Positions 26,053 through 39,549 of a DNA stretch of 64,000 nt are shown in pieces. How positions within the stretch are numbered: position 1 is the stretch's first letter; every line of letters starts with the position of its first letter. The notes beneath the pieces are model-generated. The model was not told where the DNA came from. It was given only the letters and a program-made list of their open reading frames with translations, and searched no databases. The position numbers were made by a program, and so were the translations under genes. The stretch is from contig OZ026843.1 of NCBI GenBank assembly GCA_964023205.1, forward strand, positions 2,589,029-2,653,028, read 5' to 3'. The DNA comes from Lutraria lutraria. Taxonomy: Eukaryota > Mollusca > Bivalvia > Venerida > Mactridae.

Positions 26053-28175
26053 GTTGATCGCATTTCGGACCGACACAGACCCAAACATACATCCTAATGT
26101 ACAGTTGCCAGTGTCGATATAACATGTTTTATTCAGACAATAAAGACCACAACGTTCTGTACAGTGCATTCCAAACCATCCAGTCTCACAACTATCAATA
26201 CAGAAGCCATCCTCTCTATCACATACGTCACCATAACAATTCTCTTCACATTCTTTATCGCATTGATCACCGTACCAACCATCCTCACAGCCGATATTAC
26301 AGCTGCCATCTCTGAAACAAGTTACATTGATGCAGTTGCTATTGCATGGCTTATCACACCCAATACCGTAGACTTCATCTCTGGAACAGCCAAGCGTACA
26401 GTTTCTTGTAATCTGGTCACAAACCCGACCGTCACAAAAGTCTGAACATCGTGCCGAATATTGATAACCCCAATATCCATCATCCGTGCTACCATGCAAG
26501 CAATTTCCATTGGATTGATTGCATATGTTTGTTTCTTTCGTCGGGGCGTGTCTACAATTGGCGTTGCATAATTCTTCACAGGACTCAAAATATGGGATAG
26601 CAACCATTGAGACATTTGCTGCTTCGTTCACAAAATGTTCTTATAACATTCGTCATTACAACATTTGTCACATGTGAGTCCCGTGAAATCATGGTTAACA
26701 CAGCCGTCTGAACATCGTCCTATCAGAAATTATTATTACAAAATAAAGTTCTAAACTTATGTTGATTGTAAAAACACAAGGAATAAAAGCATTGAATATT
26801 GAATAATCAATACATTGAAATAATATTTTAGCTCAAATTGTATTCTAACAATTAAGAAAATGAGTTTTATAGTACAAAAGTCTGGTGATAATAATTGGTT
26901 TGTTAAAACATTTTCAAAATAATAAACCACATCCCTAAGAAATTAGTTCATGGGCTGGTAAAAGACAACTTTTAAGTGAAACTTACCATCGATCCTGTCG
27001 CATAATCCGTTTTTGCAGGTAGATTGGCACTTTAATTGGCATCTTTGTCCAAAATATCCATCCAGACATCCAAATTCGCATCTACCATTGTCTGCACGAC
27101 ACAACCTCAAATTGGCATTAGTCGGTGGTTTGCATTGCCATGGACATTCGATGCATTTATCATTGTTGCTATAGGTGTTTTCTGTACATAGGGTGCATTC
27201 ATCAGTACTTAAAACCGGGAAAGGACAACAATGAAATACATGGCGAACATCGACAGAGTGAACTTCTAGTGAAGTAAAATATTGCAGCGATTTTATTACG
27301 TTGGAATTTAGTTTGCTCTTCAGCAATATATGCCACAGTAGTACTCTTTGGTTCATAAGAAAATGGAAGGTCAAAACAGATAACAATAATTGAATTTGTC
27401 TTTTGTTTCTAAGTCCGCTATGTTAAAGAATCAGAGAGTGCCAGCTAATTAGGTGACTATGGCAAAAAAAATAAAACTTCATCCAAAAGGATCTAGGTTT
27501 CAAAGAATTATTATTGAAACTAACCAAAGAAATTATCGTTCAAATCAAATGTTACATATTAATATATTCATTCAATTCTAAACCAAAACTGAATATAAAT
27601 ACATGTATGAATGTGTTCATAATAAAGACTGTCCAAATCGTAGTGTATAAACAGAAGTAACCCGACAAAAGACTACAAGCTTTACTTATAATTTAGATAA
27701 TGACACGCAAAGTTTTATTGCATTTTACTTACTTCAGACATCGATCGCAATGTCGAGGACAGGATTCATTACAGTATGGACCCGTGTATTTTACGTTACA
27801 CCCATTCATACATTCTAGCGTCGTTGGGTCGCAAGTAATTTGTTGTCCTTGTCCTTCTTCAAGAAATTTGGCACAGTTATACGGACATTCAACGGAGCAG
27901 TTTTCCGCGGTGAAGCCATGCACAACCAGCCGAACATTGACCGGATTCAGCATCGCATGCATCAATGATTGCATCCGATATTGTTCCACAATTCTGCGGG
28001 CATGCTACTGTACAATTCGGTCCTGCAAAGCCATGCTTACAACCAGATAAACAAACGCCAGATGTTACGTTGCACGTGTCAGTAAAATTTGAAGATGATG
28101 GGAGGCAATTTTCAGGGCACTCAAAAGAACAAGTGTCTCCGGCAAATCCATCATCACAGCCACATAAACATTTGC
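26053..28175 (-). pseudogene. RPTP A exons 2-4: truncated and frameshifted EGF-like region
   Basis: Exon 2 starts inside what is repeat 10 of copy B; homology ends at about 28,175. The break leaves CAACAATATTTCAG directly before GCAAATG, which would serve as an acceptor in the correct phase 1 for exon 1. A 2-nt deletion near 27,920 then breaks the frame in the next repeats. Exon 3 is intact in length (221 nt). Exon 4 has three indels near 26,640, 26,590 and 26,075. Confidence 0.8.
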
Positions 28176-28560
28176 CTGAAATATTGTTGAAATCATTCTC
28201 TGATTTCTTTCTTCCTTGCCACAATCATATTTCATATCTAATTTTTGAAAATGAATTTACACTTGTTCGCGCACAGGAAAAAATACACGGGGAAGTATTG
28301 TTTGATCGAGTTTAACGCCCCTTTTCGAGTCATATGATGCGGACAGTTCACCTGGGAAGAACCTGTACTAGCCTTCTCCGAAAACGACTGCCTACTTTCT
28401 CACATTAAGAGTCATGTTCGGTAGTTGGGCTCGAACACAAGACTCTCTATCTGTAAGAGGTTACAGTGATTTGAAATGCTAGGCATTGGCTCAACAATGA
28501 TCATGGAACATGAAGTGCACTCATAATAAAACCTCATAATTTGGAGTATACAATATTATA

Positions 28561-28992
28561 CAGGGGGCGCAACGTAATGTTCGTTTATATCGAACTATTT
28601 TGGCAGGTCCCCTGAACTTCGATATAACGAGCTACAAAAAAGGCGGACATTAAATTTCAATAAGGTCAAACAAGTCTAAAACGTCTATATAAAGACTTTT
28701 AATAACGAAATCACAGCGATAACAATTCACACATCTTCCAACTGCGAAATTTGTTCCGGAGTTGGCTCCCAATCCACAAAAGGTACGTTCGTGAACTAAA
28801 GTTGTGAGTCTCTTAAAACCGGCGGCCACCTGATGCGCATATACTTTATACCCAATAATGTATTAAAATGTTCAAACTTACCGAAAACGTATTCATTTTT
28901 GCACCAAAAATCACATTTAGTCCGCCATCTTGCTAACATTCTCAAAAGCGTCGCTTAAATATCATCATTCGCTACATTACGTTGCGCCCCTG
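28561..28992. mobile_element. TIR element with CAGGGGCGCAACGTAATGT ends
   Basis: Element of 432 bp starting CAGGGGGCGCAACGTAATGT and ending ACATTACGTTGCGCCCCTG, an inverted repeat apart from one extra G. The interior has two opposed TATATCGAAC/TTCGATATAA blocks. There is no transposase. A clear target duplication was not found. CAGGG ends would fit an hAT-like MITE, but this is unproven. Confidence 0.7.
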
Positions 28993-31928
28993 ATTTTAAA
29001 TGTCATGTAGTAAAACAAATACACTGTATTTAAATCTACTTTATTGAGGAGTTATTTCACAAACGCAAGTAAGAATAGATCGTGATTACACTACTTACTT
29101 TTGTAAAAGTATTGCGTTTTTTCTGTCGATTTAGTATTATGTAATTTGATAATTTGCAACAATAATTTTCACCACAAAAGATACGCATATGTTACTAGTA
29201 TGTCTCCAGTGCAGCGTTCCTAATACACAAAGCAGTTCTTACGTATGGAATGTTATGAAATGTTTCGATACTATCCTTAAAACACAAGAGAAACTTCGGC
29301 ACAGATTGATTAGCCAGTTCATCTTTCTATTCAATAAATGATTGAACTATTCATAAAAACATGCACAAACAAAATAAATCAGAGATAAAAAGTATCTGTG
29401 GCGAATTTGGTAAAGCTTAAAGTTTTTGAATTTTGAGGACTGTGTTTGGTGTTGGTCATCTTTTTTTAAGGTGGATCGCGGGTTTCCTCCAGAAAAATGG
29501 TCATATTTTTAGACGTCAACTTACAATAAAGAAATTTTGCATGAACAACTTTTAAGGTATTGGCTAACGCAGAAATGATATATTCAAATGATATTTCCAT
29601 GGAAACCGCTCAAAAGCGCCACCTAGCGGAGCGATATGTTTTACGTTGATTTTCACGTTATTTCCTGTACTGCTCCGATAATATTGTGTATTAAGTTATG
29701 CAATTTATATAACTGCGATGCTGGGTCATTTACAAATCCGAAGAAGTCAGTAATGTTACATTTTGCTGCCATTAAATATTAAAAGACGTCGAGCGAACTC
29801 TGTAGGGGTGGCAATTTACAATGCCAAATCAAAGTACTGAAAGTACTGTCGGACTTAATTTGTACCATACGAGACAAAAGAGAGAAATGTGTACCCACAT
29901 CGTTCGAGCCCATACAAATATTTTAACATTTAAAATTACGGACCGATTTTTCATTTATATTGTAATGCAGGTCATATGCATATAGGTAAATGACATAAGC
30001 TAAGGCTTTACTATAGTCCTTTTGCTAAAATTTTAAAATGAAAAAGCCTGATATTGGAAAGTTTAATGATTAGCACATTAATTGAGGACAATTTAATTGC
30101 ATTAAAAACTCTTTATTGTACAAAACTAGTAAACAACACTTCAGTAACAGTAAATACAAATAGTGATTCTTCTGGTTTTAACACAACAGAACATCGTCGC
30201 ATTGAACACATTCAGGGTCACTCAAATCAAAAAGGTTCTGACACAGTAGAGTAAGACCTATATGACCTATAGTTAACCCGATGTTGCATGAAATTCAGAC
30301 GTGATTATGTAATTCTAAATAATCTGGCGTAAAAGGAACTCTTAAACAGTAAATTTTAAAAGCACGTGTCCAGTAATTTACGTTCGTATTTAGCGACTCG
30401 AATTATTATTCTTAAGCCGCAGTTTTAACATTCAACCTTCGATAAATCAAACTCCCAACATCGGTTACGCTTTGCTACTAGCCACTGCGGGGAGTGAGTC
30501 TATAAATGGCGATTCTGTCATCAAAATAACACCAGTTGGTGTGAATATCACGGAATACGATTAAATGAGAATTCGCTTTGTAATATTAAGAAATGTTAGA
30601 AAGGCACAAAACACACGCATCGATGGTAGATTGTTGCAAATGCATGAATACGTTCGTGGAGATTTTCCTGAACTATCGAACGAAAACCGAAAGTAGAACT
30701 ACTTTTACGGCAAGATATTTTATTGGAGAGTGAATACGCGGTTTTAATTCTACGCATTTGAAAATCTCATGTATCTACCGACAAGCACTTATTTAGATAC
30801 ATGACTCTTTCCATGTAGTTACAATAGAATGATTTGAAATGTATTTAGATCTGACACACTTAATTGGGGAAAGATTCCAGATATTTCTATATAAACATAC
30901 CATTTAGTTGCATACTATTTCCTTTATGTGGCATTCTTTTAACCAAGCTGTTATGGAGTCCAGCGACAAATATAAGTCAACGATTACAAAGGACTTGATT
31001 TTGATAAAAATCAAGTCCAAAAATGAGACATTTTTCTCTCAACCGCGTCAGTAGTGAAAAAAATGGCCCGATGATTTTTAAAAAAAAATGCAAAACAGAT
31101 TCTTTGTACAATTTAGAAAACGTTAAAACAATAAAAAAGTATGTCCACCGACTTCGTTTTCGCGCCAATGAAACTTATTTAAACTCGGAAAAAGGCTAAA
31201 AACGTCAACGTTTTTATACAAGATCGACGTGACGTTGCGACTTTTTAGTTGTTACTGACATATTTTGGCTTAACGTCACGTCGATCTTGAATTTTATGGC
31301 AACGTTTTTAGCTTTTTTCCGTGTTTAAATAAGTTTCAATGTAGCGAAAATGAAGTCGGTGACCATATGTCTTTATTTTTTTAAAGTCTTTCAAATTATT
31401 TTAAGAATCTCTACTGAGTTTTGAAAAAAAATTCATCGGACCGTTTTTTCAGTGTTGACTGTAAGAAAAATGTCTCATTTTTGGCATTGTAAATTGCCAC
31501 ACCTACAGAGTTCGCTCGACATCTTTTAAGATTTAATGGCGGCGAAATGAAATATCATTGACTTTTTCGGATTTGTAAATGATTCATCATTGTAGTTAAT
31601 AAAAAGTATAACTTAAATTAAATCATTCCTGTGACGTCATCCTTTTGTTCTCACTGTCCAATAATTTTACGAACGGATCGCACTGAATGGACAGCTGTCC
31701 GTTATTTTTTGAAATATTGGAGTGTAGTCGACATATTGGACTGCAACTCAAATTTGGACACTAAAAACGACGCATGCGTAAGATTTTCGAATGCTTTAAT
31801 GATCTGAAAATAAATATATCTTACGAGTCTTGTCAAGGACTTGTATATATGTATAGAAGTCCATGGTCTTTTTTTTAAAGATTTTAATGAAAATGTAGCA
31901 GTACTGTATCATAGTACTCGTAGTACTG

Positions 31929-31999
31929 TCCGATTAGCTCAGTTTGCAGGGCATCTGACTTGCAAGAAGTAGGTCGAGGATTCGAGCCACACATCGGGT
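31929..31999 (+). repeat. tRNA-like module (Ala-TGC-like)
   Basis: It contains CCGATTAGCTCAGTT, the loop CTTGCAA (anticodon TGC) and GGATTCGAGCC, with CCGAT/ATCGG acceptor pairing. The anticodon stem does not pair, so a functional tRNA is unlikely. Confidence 0.5.
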
Positions 32000-32210
32000 A
32001 CATTAATTTCCTCTTCCTATTACCTTTGGTGACATGAATGTGAGACCAACCTTGGAATACTACACTTAGGGTGAAGCAATGATTGGGTTAGTCAAAAAAC
32101 CTCTGGTTGACGCGATAAATTAATTTGAATAAAACAGTAGGATGAATGTAGCAGTACTGTACATTGTACTTGTATTTATGAACTGGCTGTAATATTAATA
32201 ACCCGATAAG

Positions 32211-32276
32211 CTCAGTTGGTAGAGCTTTCTGACTTGCAAGCAGGAAATTGCGGGTTAAGCCCCGCACCGGTTGCAT
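32211..32276 (+). repeat. tRNA-like module (Ala-TGC-like)
   Basis: It contains CGATAAGCTCAGTTGGTAGAGC, CTTGCAA and GCGGGTTAAGCCCCGC. The B box carries TTAAG where TTCGA is expected. It is the second of two modules in repeat R. Confidence 0.5.
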
Positions 32277-34379
32277 TATATTCCTCCTATTACAACAAAA
32301 ATATATATGAAGAATCAATTGATCAAATTTCATAATACTCAATATGAACAAATTTTCAATACAATTCATACCTTGAAATATAACAAATTAAATCAAACAA
32401 AAGTGTTAGACGGAAATCCAACATAAACAGTTTTTCCTATTTACATCTTCCAAATTATTCCACGCTGCTTTACAAACCCATTCTCAACAAATGAATACAT
32501 AGGAATGACACGACTGGAGTCCATGCGAATAGGTTTGAATAAAATGTATATTCCTCGTGCTACCCGTGCAGTGTGATTGAAAGAGTTGATTTAAAGGTAC
32601 TTCCGTGATGGCTTTTAAGCAGTTAAATTCAAACGCTATTTTATCTATTTATCTGGTCATAATAATGCAAGTAAATGAATCCCTACTACTTTTTTAAAGC
32701 CAATAGTCTTCTTTAGTGACTTTTAATGAGTAAAGTGTATTATCAAAAAAAAAAACAGGAAAGAAAATCAATATGAATCACTTGATTGTCATTGGGAACT
32801 AGAATGATTAAGTCGACGGATGCCTTTAAGAATGATAAATTGTCATGGTCAATGAATTGTGTAATCCTATCGAAATGATTTAAGTTACATATAAACCTCA
32901 AACTGCCCATTATGTAAAATATTGGAGTGTATTCGGCGCTACGCGCCTCAAACACTCCAATATTTTTCATAATGGCCAGTTTTCGGCTTATATCTATCAC
33001 ATACAAAATTATCGGAGCAATACAAAAGATAACGCGAAAATCAACGAAAAACATACCGGTCCGCTAGGTGGCCATTTTCTTTGGTTTCCATGGAAATATC
33101 ATTTGAATATATCATGTCTGCTTTTAATAGCCAATACATTAAAGGATGTTTATGCAAAATTTCTTTATCGTGCGTTGACGTCTAAAAAAATGACGTTTCT
33201 GGAGCCGCGATCCACCTTAATTTTTAAGCATTATTTTCATTCGTTTTGGTATTTGGTTATTGCATTTATTTTTGTATTTGCGTTTTCGTGCAATAGAACG
33301 TATATAATGAACTGATGCAATAAACTGTTAGAGAAACAAATCGGAAACCAAATCCATTTCTCCTATCTTTTTCTCGTTTGATCTAACAACAGGTAATATT
33401 TAAGACATATGCATACATGTAACAAGGATAAATGTAATTTGATTAAAAAAAAAAAGAATATATGCATGTATATTTATTTTTAAAAAGTGCTATTGACTAA
33501 GCCCTTACCACTAACATCTGCTACATAATGTAAAACATTAGCTAAGTACAAAATTTTAATGTACATGTCACCTGATCAAATATACCACGATTCTGGTTCA
33601 TGTATATGATACTTCGGATTTCAAATGATTATGTCAATGATTTACGGTGTTTACCTTTATAATAATATCGTTCAATTTTCGACCTTTACTATCGTTTTTA
33701 ATATTGTATTTTGTAAACATTGAATTCTTAAACATAGTTCATTCGTTTAGCGTTGGTACGATAACATACTTATTTTATGACAATAGATAATGTGTGATTG
33801 CTTATAACTTTATTCATTATATTCTAAGTGCATCAAGTATATTTCAAAGCTTACTCAAAAATTTTTTTTCAAAATAGTTAGAAATTACAAAAAGATTCTG
33901 GGAACTACCAAATTTGTCTTGATTTCAAAACACATCATCTTAATGTAACGTGACTAGCTGACTGGTCATATCAGGTTTCACCAATTTATCGATTTAAAAC
34001 TTAAACCATGATAAAACCACTATAAGTGATTGTAAACAAATAATATATTTGGTTGGTCTTCTATGTACCAATATCGCACATAATTTACTTATTTTTGAGC
34101 AACGATAACTACTTTATATATAGAACCATGTTGCAACAATTACCCTTAAGGTATTCGAAGTATAATATGAAGTGTTAAGGATTGTATTTTAAATAGGGTC
34201 GTTCTTTTGTACATTATAAGTATGGCTTTAAAGAAATTTCGTAGCCTGAACCCCGCTGACAATTGCATAATGCGTCGTCGATAGAAAACAAAAATACAGG
34301 TAAGTATCATAATTCTGAGACACGGTTCCCTACAACACACTTGAAATCTGTCCATAAATAAAGCGGTAATTTGTATTAA

Positions 34380-35556
34380 GGTGGATCGCGGGTTTCCTCC
34401 AGAAAAATGGTCATTTTTTAGACGTCAACGTACAATAAATAAGTTTTACATGAACAACTTTTAATACATTGGCTGACGCAGAAATGATATATTCAAATGA
34501 TATTTCCATGGAAACCGGTCAAAAAGCGCCATCTAGCGGAGTGATATATTTTTCGTTGATTTTCGCGTTATTTCCTGTATTGCTCCGATAATATTGTGCA
34601 TTAAGTTATGCAATTTACATAACTGCAATGCTGGATCATTTACAAATCCGGAAAAGTCAATCATGTTACATTTTGCTGTCATTAAATATTGAAAGACGTA
34701 GAGCGAACTCTGTAGGGGTGACAATTAACAATGCCATAAATGACATTTTTCTCTCAGTCGCGTCAGTAGAGAAAAAACGGCCCGATGAATTTTTTTTTTA
34801 AACGCAGAAAAGATTCTTTGTACAATTTAGAAAACTTTAAAATAATTAAAAAATATGGTCACCGACTTCGTTTTCGCGCCAATGAAACTTATTTAAACGT
34901 GGAAAAATGCTTAAAACATCAACGTTTTTATACAAGATCGACGTGACGTTGCGACTTTTTAGTTGTTACGGGCATATTTTGGCTTAACGTCACGTCAATC
35001 TTGAATTTTATGGCAACGTTTTTAGCTTTTTCCGTGTTTAAATAAGTTTCAATGTCACGAAAACGAAGTCGGTGACCATATGTTTTTATTTTTTTTAAAT
35101 CTTTCAAATTATTTCAAGAATCTCTACTGAGTTTTAAAAACAAATTCATCGGGCCGTTTTTTCACTGTTGACGCGACCGAGAGAAAAATGTCTCATTTTT
35201 GGCATTGTAAATTGCTACCCCTACAGAGTTCGCTCGACGTCTTTTAATATTTAATGGCAGCAAAATATAACATTACTGACTTTTTCGGATTTTTAAATGA
35301 TACAGCATTGCATTTATGTAAATTACATAACTTAATACACAATATTATCGGAGCAGTACAGGAAATAACGCGAAAATCAACGAAAAACATATCGCTCCGA
35401 TAGGTGGCGCTTTTGAGCAGTTTCCATGGAAATATCATTTGAATATATCATTTCTGCGTTAGCCAATACCTTAAACGTTGTTCATGCAAAATTTCGTTAT
35501 TGTACGTTGACGTCTAAAAAAATGACCATTTTTCTGGAGGAAACCCGCGATCCACC
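34380..35556. mobile_element. TTAA-flanked long inverted-repeat element, compact copy
   Basis: Element of 1,177 bp that is almost entirely palindromic, with arms of roughly 570 bp around a centre near 34,965. The ends are GGTGGATCGCGGGTTTCC and its complement, flanked by TTAA at 34,376-34,379 and 35,557-35,560. It has no coding region. A transcript through it would fold into long double-stranded RNA. It is a non-autonomous foldback-type element with a piggyBac-like target. Confidence 0.85.
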
Positions 35557-37395
35557 TTAAAATACGACACACACTGTGGATTATTAAAGCGACTAATTAA
35601 CAATAACACTGTCTCATTTAAACAACGAATTTCGATTACTTGATCAATGCATCCCTTTCGATAAATGAAACCATGTCCACCACTTTTGACGCCTAGTAAG
35701 ATACATGTACTTAGTAGCGGATTTTTGTCAAAACAGTAGCATGTCGTCCCAACGCAATGTACAACACATTAGAGATGGGTCTCTCTGATAAAGTGACGTT
35801 AATAAAGGGGTACAGTGTTTATCGCAATAACATACTGTTTTCGCGCGTCCGATTAGATCTTTGTCGCTGGATATGACAGTAACTATGATTTTAATCTCAG
35901 TAAATTACTTAAAATATCTTACGTTTTTAGCGTATTTAGGAAGTAATTCACCTTAAGATATTTTAGCTAAAACGAGGCGGAGTGAAATTAGTAGAACAGC
36001 GATGATTGATTGGTTGCAGTACCTTTCCGGAATAGAGGGTTACCTCTTAAGCAACCATACCCAACTTTCGCGGACATGCTGATTTGGAAAATCGATAAAA
36101 AATTACATTAAACAAAGAAGGGGATTTTCACTATAATCGTCATAACCTTTATTCTGTTCAAAATACGAAATTTGTACTCACCACAAAAGTTTAATTAATA
36201 TTTTATCTTTCTAATGGTGTATTTTTTATTATTTTAAATTAATGCTTTCTTCGACCCTTTTACGTTTGAAAAAGACACCTATCGATTCCCTCTATATTCA
36301 ATGTAAAAAGCGTAAAATTGGTAGATTTTTCAATGAAAATTTTATGTTTTCAGCATCATAACTCTTTTGGGGGAAATGTGATCAAATTTGTACTCATTGC
36401 ATTCGTTTTGAAAATTAATTTCTTTCACCATGTAAAATATGAAAACAATCAAATAATATCTTCTTCGACCCTTTTGATGACTTTTGCGTACGTTTACGGA
36501 AACAACGTGCATTTGGCGATGATCATATCTGCTGATTAGGTATCCATGTATATACAGTCACAGCATGATGCATTATACAGGGTAATAAAAATTAGACGCG
36601 TTGAATCAAGTTTTAGGATAATTGAGGTTGAAGACTAAAACATATTACAACATGGATGAAAATATTACAATATGTGAAATATTTTACTTTACTTCCGTAT
36701 AAAGCAAATCGATATTTATAACCAAATTTGTTGATATTATAAAAAAATAACATAAATAAATAAATGGTTTTCACTATTGTTAAAGCCCCATTAGCTTTTT
36801 GGATGTTAAAATTGAAGTAGGTCTTATTTTACCTAGACAGATGTGAAACTGACTCTTACTTGCAATAAAAACGTTCCAATTTTTTTATCACAAAGTACAT
36901 ATAAAAATACAGCACAGTATTTTTTAATCATATTGCAAAAAATAAGAAAAGGCATCTGACAACTATTTTATGAGATATGCCTAATGGAAGGCATCATGTT
37001 AATATTGTTACAGATCAAGTAATATATATTTCTTATATTTTACGATTGTTCTAATGTTTTCATCTATTGTTCTAATGGGCCTTTTTTGATAATATAATTA
37101 TATGCTAAATATATCATTTTGGCATACGTACACATGTCACTTATAAAAACATGTCATAATCAGTCACTTCTCGACCCTCAATGATGTGTAAACAAAGGAC
37201 GGATAATAAAATCATATTTTTGAGATCCCTTTATATGGTTGCTAACTTTACCTGATTATTGATTTTTTATACGCATCTCACATTGACTCACAAACAATTG
37301 GGCACGTCGAGTTATATTTGTTAGATATCATTTCAATCAAGACGGGTGGAAATTGCCATAAAATTGCAGAAATTGATTGTACTGTTTATACACCA

Positions 37396-38132
37396 GGGCC
37401 CGTATTCACAAACCAACTAAGATGAAAAATTATCTAAGAATCCCGACATTCTCTTAGTTTTGTAAGATTTTCTTAACTTTTTTTCTTAGAGTGAAAAAAT
37501 CTTAGAAAAATTCTTAGATCGACGATTTTTATCTTAAAAGTTTAGTCAATGTACGAGGTGTCTTAACTTTAAGAAATTTTCTTAGATAAAAACAAAACGA
37601 AAATGGATGCTTCGTCGAACTCATTATTTTTCTATATCTATGAAGATTCCAGATTCTAATCGATTAATTTCTTGGATTATGAAATTTTAAACACTTTTCT
37701 GTCGTTAAACAAGTTATGGTGACATTAGTAAAGACAGATACCAGTGATTAATGTGATTTTGATGTGATAAACATTTAGACAGATAAACATTGCTTTACAT
37801 GAACACTTTTGGGTGTAAATATATTCAGCCACTGTTTTGCTGTATTAATGTTTGATATGAACATGAAATCCAAGGACAACTGTATAATCTTAAATCTTTA
37901 TTACCTTGTATAAATTTTGTTGTGAATGCCCATATTGTGATGTTTGTTCCAGACAGACAACGGTAAATTTTCAAAACTAAGATTTCTTTTCAAACTAAGA
38001 ATATTTTCGTCTTAGTTTACGCTAAGAATAAATCTAAGATGAAAACTAAGAAATTTCTTATGTCTTAGTCAAAATTTAAGATAAAGAAAATTCTTAACTC
38101 GAAAAACTAAGAACGTTTGTGAATACGGGCCC
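37396..38132. mobile_element. GGGCCCGTATTCACAAAC-ended TIR element
   Basis: Element of 737 bp with exact inverted ends of 18 bp. The subterminal parts are rich in CTTAGTTTT/AAACTAAG and TCTTAGA words in both orientations. No transposase and no clear target duplication are seen. Elements with these ends are common in invertebrate genomes. Confidence 0.8.
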
Positions 38133-39198
38133 AGGTCTATAACTTAATATCATTCGTATTTTTTTCTATTTTGTGATGGAAATAAATATCTGCAACAGTT
38201 ATTGAAGGTTGTAATGGATTTGGAAGTTATTTCATTTATAATCATTTACCTACAAGACGTGCGACATAGTGCAAACTTTCTGGTTACTCGATCGACCCTA
38301 ATTTATTTTATCCCGCGACCCTAGACATTTTCATGATTTTATCCGAGGAATGGAAAATCCTCTTTCTCCTTTTTACCTTCCCATATGCTTTCAAAAGCCA
38401 AACAAAGTCCATACCTACTAACCGACTTTTAATGAGAAAAGAAAAACATTTTTCACGCCTAAGTCTAATCATGATATGATATAATGTTAATTTCAGTAGC
38501 GAAAATAAATGTATTGTACGCTAATGTGTTTATATGCAGAATAGAATCAAATTACTATTTGACTGTGCATACAATAACAAAATTATTACTAGGATTCTTG
38601 AATTTTGTCGTTTCATAATATTCGCATTTGCAAAATTAATTTTACTGATGAAACAAATTAATGTCAATATCATACGTTTCTGTCCATTTTAACGACGTAC
38701 ATAATAGTTGGCACATGCTCAAGTCTTATCAGAGATCCAAAAGTTATACAGTAAAATATCGATTTTTGGACCAATTAAGATAACAGATTTTATCTGTTAC
38801 GCATGATTGACTTTATTACTTTATGACCCCAAATAAAGTCAGCATAACGCAAGCAAGGAGGGTAACAATAGTTAAATCATTTCTGTGACGTCATCCTTTT
38901 GTTCTCACTGTCCAATAATTTTACGAATGGATAGCTCTCAATGGACAGCTGTCCGTTATTTTTTGTAATATTGGAGTGTAGTCGACATATTGGACTGCAA
39001 CTCAAATTTGGACACTGACAACGACGCATGTGTAAGATTTTCGAATGCTTTAATGATCTGAAAATAAATATATCTAACGAGTCTTGTCAAGGACTTATAT
39101 ATATACATATAAGTCCATGGTCTTTTTAAGATTTTAATGAAAATGTAGCTGTACTGTATCATAGTACTCGTATTTATAAACAGGCTGTACTATTAACA

Positions 39199-39263
39199 GC
39201 CCGATTAGCTCAGTTTGCAGAACATCTGACTTGCAAGGTCGCAAGTTCGAGCCCCGCATTGAA
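39199..39263 (+). repeat. tRNA-like module (Ala-TGC-like)
   Basis: GCCCGATTAGCTCAGTT, CTTGCAA and AAGTTCGAGCCCCGC; the 3' side of the anticodon stem is missing. Confidence 0.5.
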
Positions 39264-39476
39264 TACATTAATTTCCTCTTCCAATTAGGCTTACCTTTTT
39301 GTGCCATGAATGTGAGATTAGCCTAGGAATCCTATACTTAAGATGAAGTAAAGACTGTGTTTGTCAAAAGAACCTATGATTGTCGTAATAAATTAATTTG
39401 AATAAAACAGTAGGAGGAATGTAGCAGTACTGTACATTGTACTTGCATGTATTTATGAATTGGCTGTAATATTGAT

Positions 39477-39549
39477 AACCCGATTAGCTCAATTGGTAGA
39501 GCATCTGACTTGCAAAAAGGAGGTCACGGGTTCTAGTCCCGCACCGGTT
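39477..39549 (+). repeat. tRNA-like module (Ala-TGC-like)
   Basis: ACCCGATTAGCTCAATTGGT, CTTGCAA and CGGGTTCTAGTCCCGC. It is closest to a tRNA of the four modules, but the anticodon stem is still unpaired. Confidence 0.5.

Larger units (their letters stand above)
31617..33000. repeat. 1,384-bp repeat R, copy 1
   Basis: It starts TTAAATCATTCCTGTGACG, ends GGCTTATATCTATCAC, and matches 38,871-40,254 over the same length. It has opposed GTCCGTTATTTTTTG/AATATTGGAGTGT and ACACTCCAATATT blocks near its ends, a GGCGCTACGCGCC hairpin near the right end, and two tRNA-like modules. It sits inside the right arm of the inverted-repeat element. Confidence 0.8.
29470..33216. mobile_element. TTAA-flanked long inverted-repeat element, interrupted copy
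   Basis: The ends are GGTGGATCGCGGGTTTCC (left) and the related CGCGATCCACC (right), with TTAA on both sides (29,466-29,469 and 33,217-33,220). Compared with the compact copy at 34,380-35,556, about 1.18 kb is inserted in the left arm (about 29,836-31,018) and the 1,384-bp repeat at 31,617-33,000 is inserted in the right arm. The palindrome centre is near 31,250. No transposase is seen. Confidence 0.85.

Noticed and set aside
28385..28465. Reverse-strand tRNA-like B box (GTGTTCGAGCCC)
   Set aside because: No convincing A box or cloverleaf upstream; too weak to list.
31929..39549. Working tRNA-Ala genes
   Set aside because: A and B boxes are recognisable but anticodon stems do not pair and one module has lost bases; repeat-borne modules fit better.
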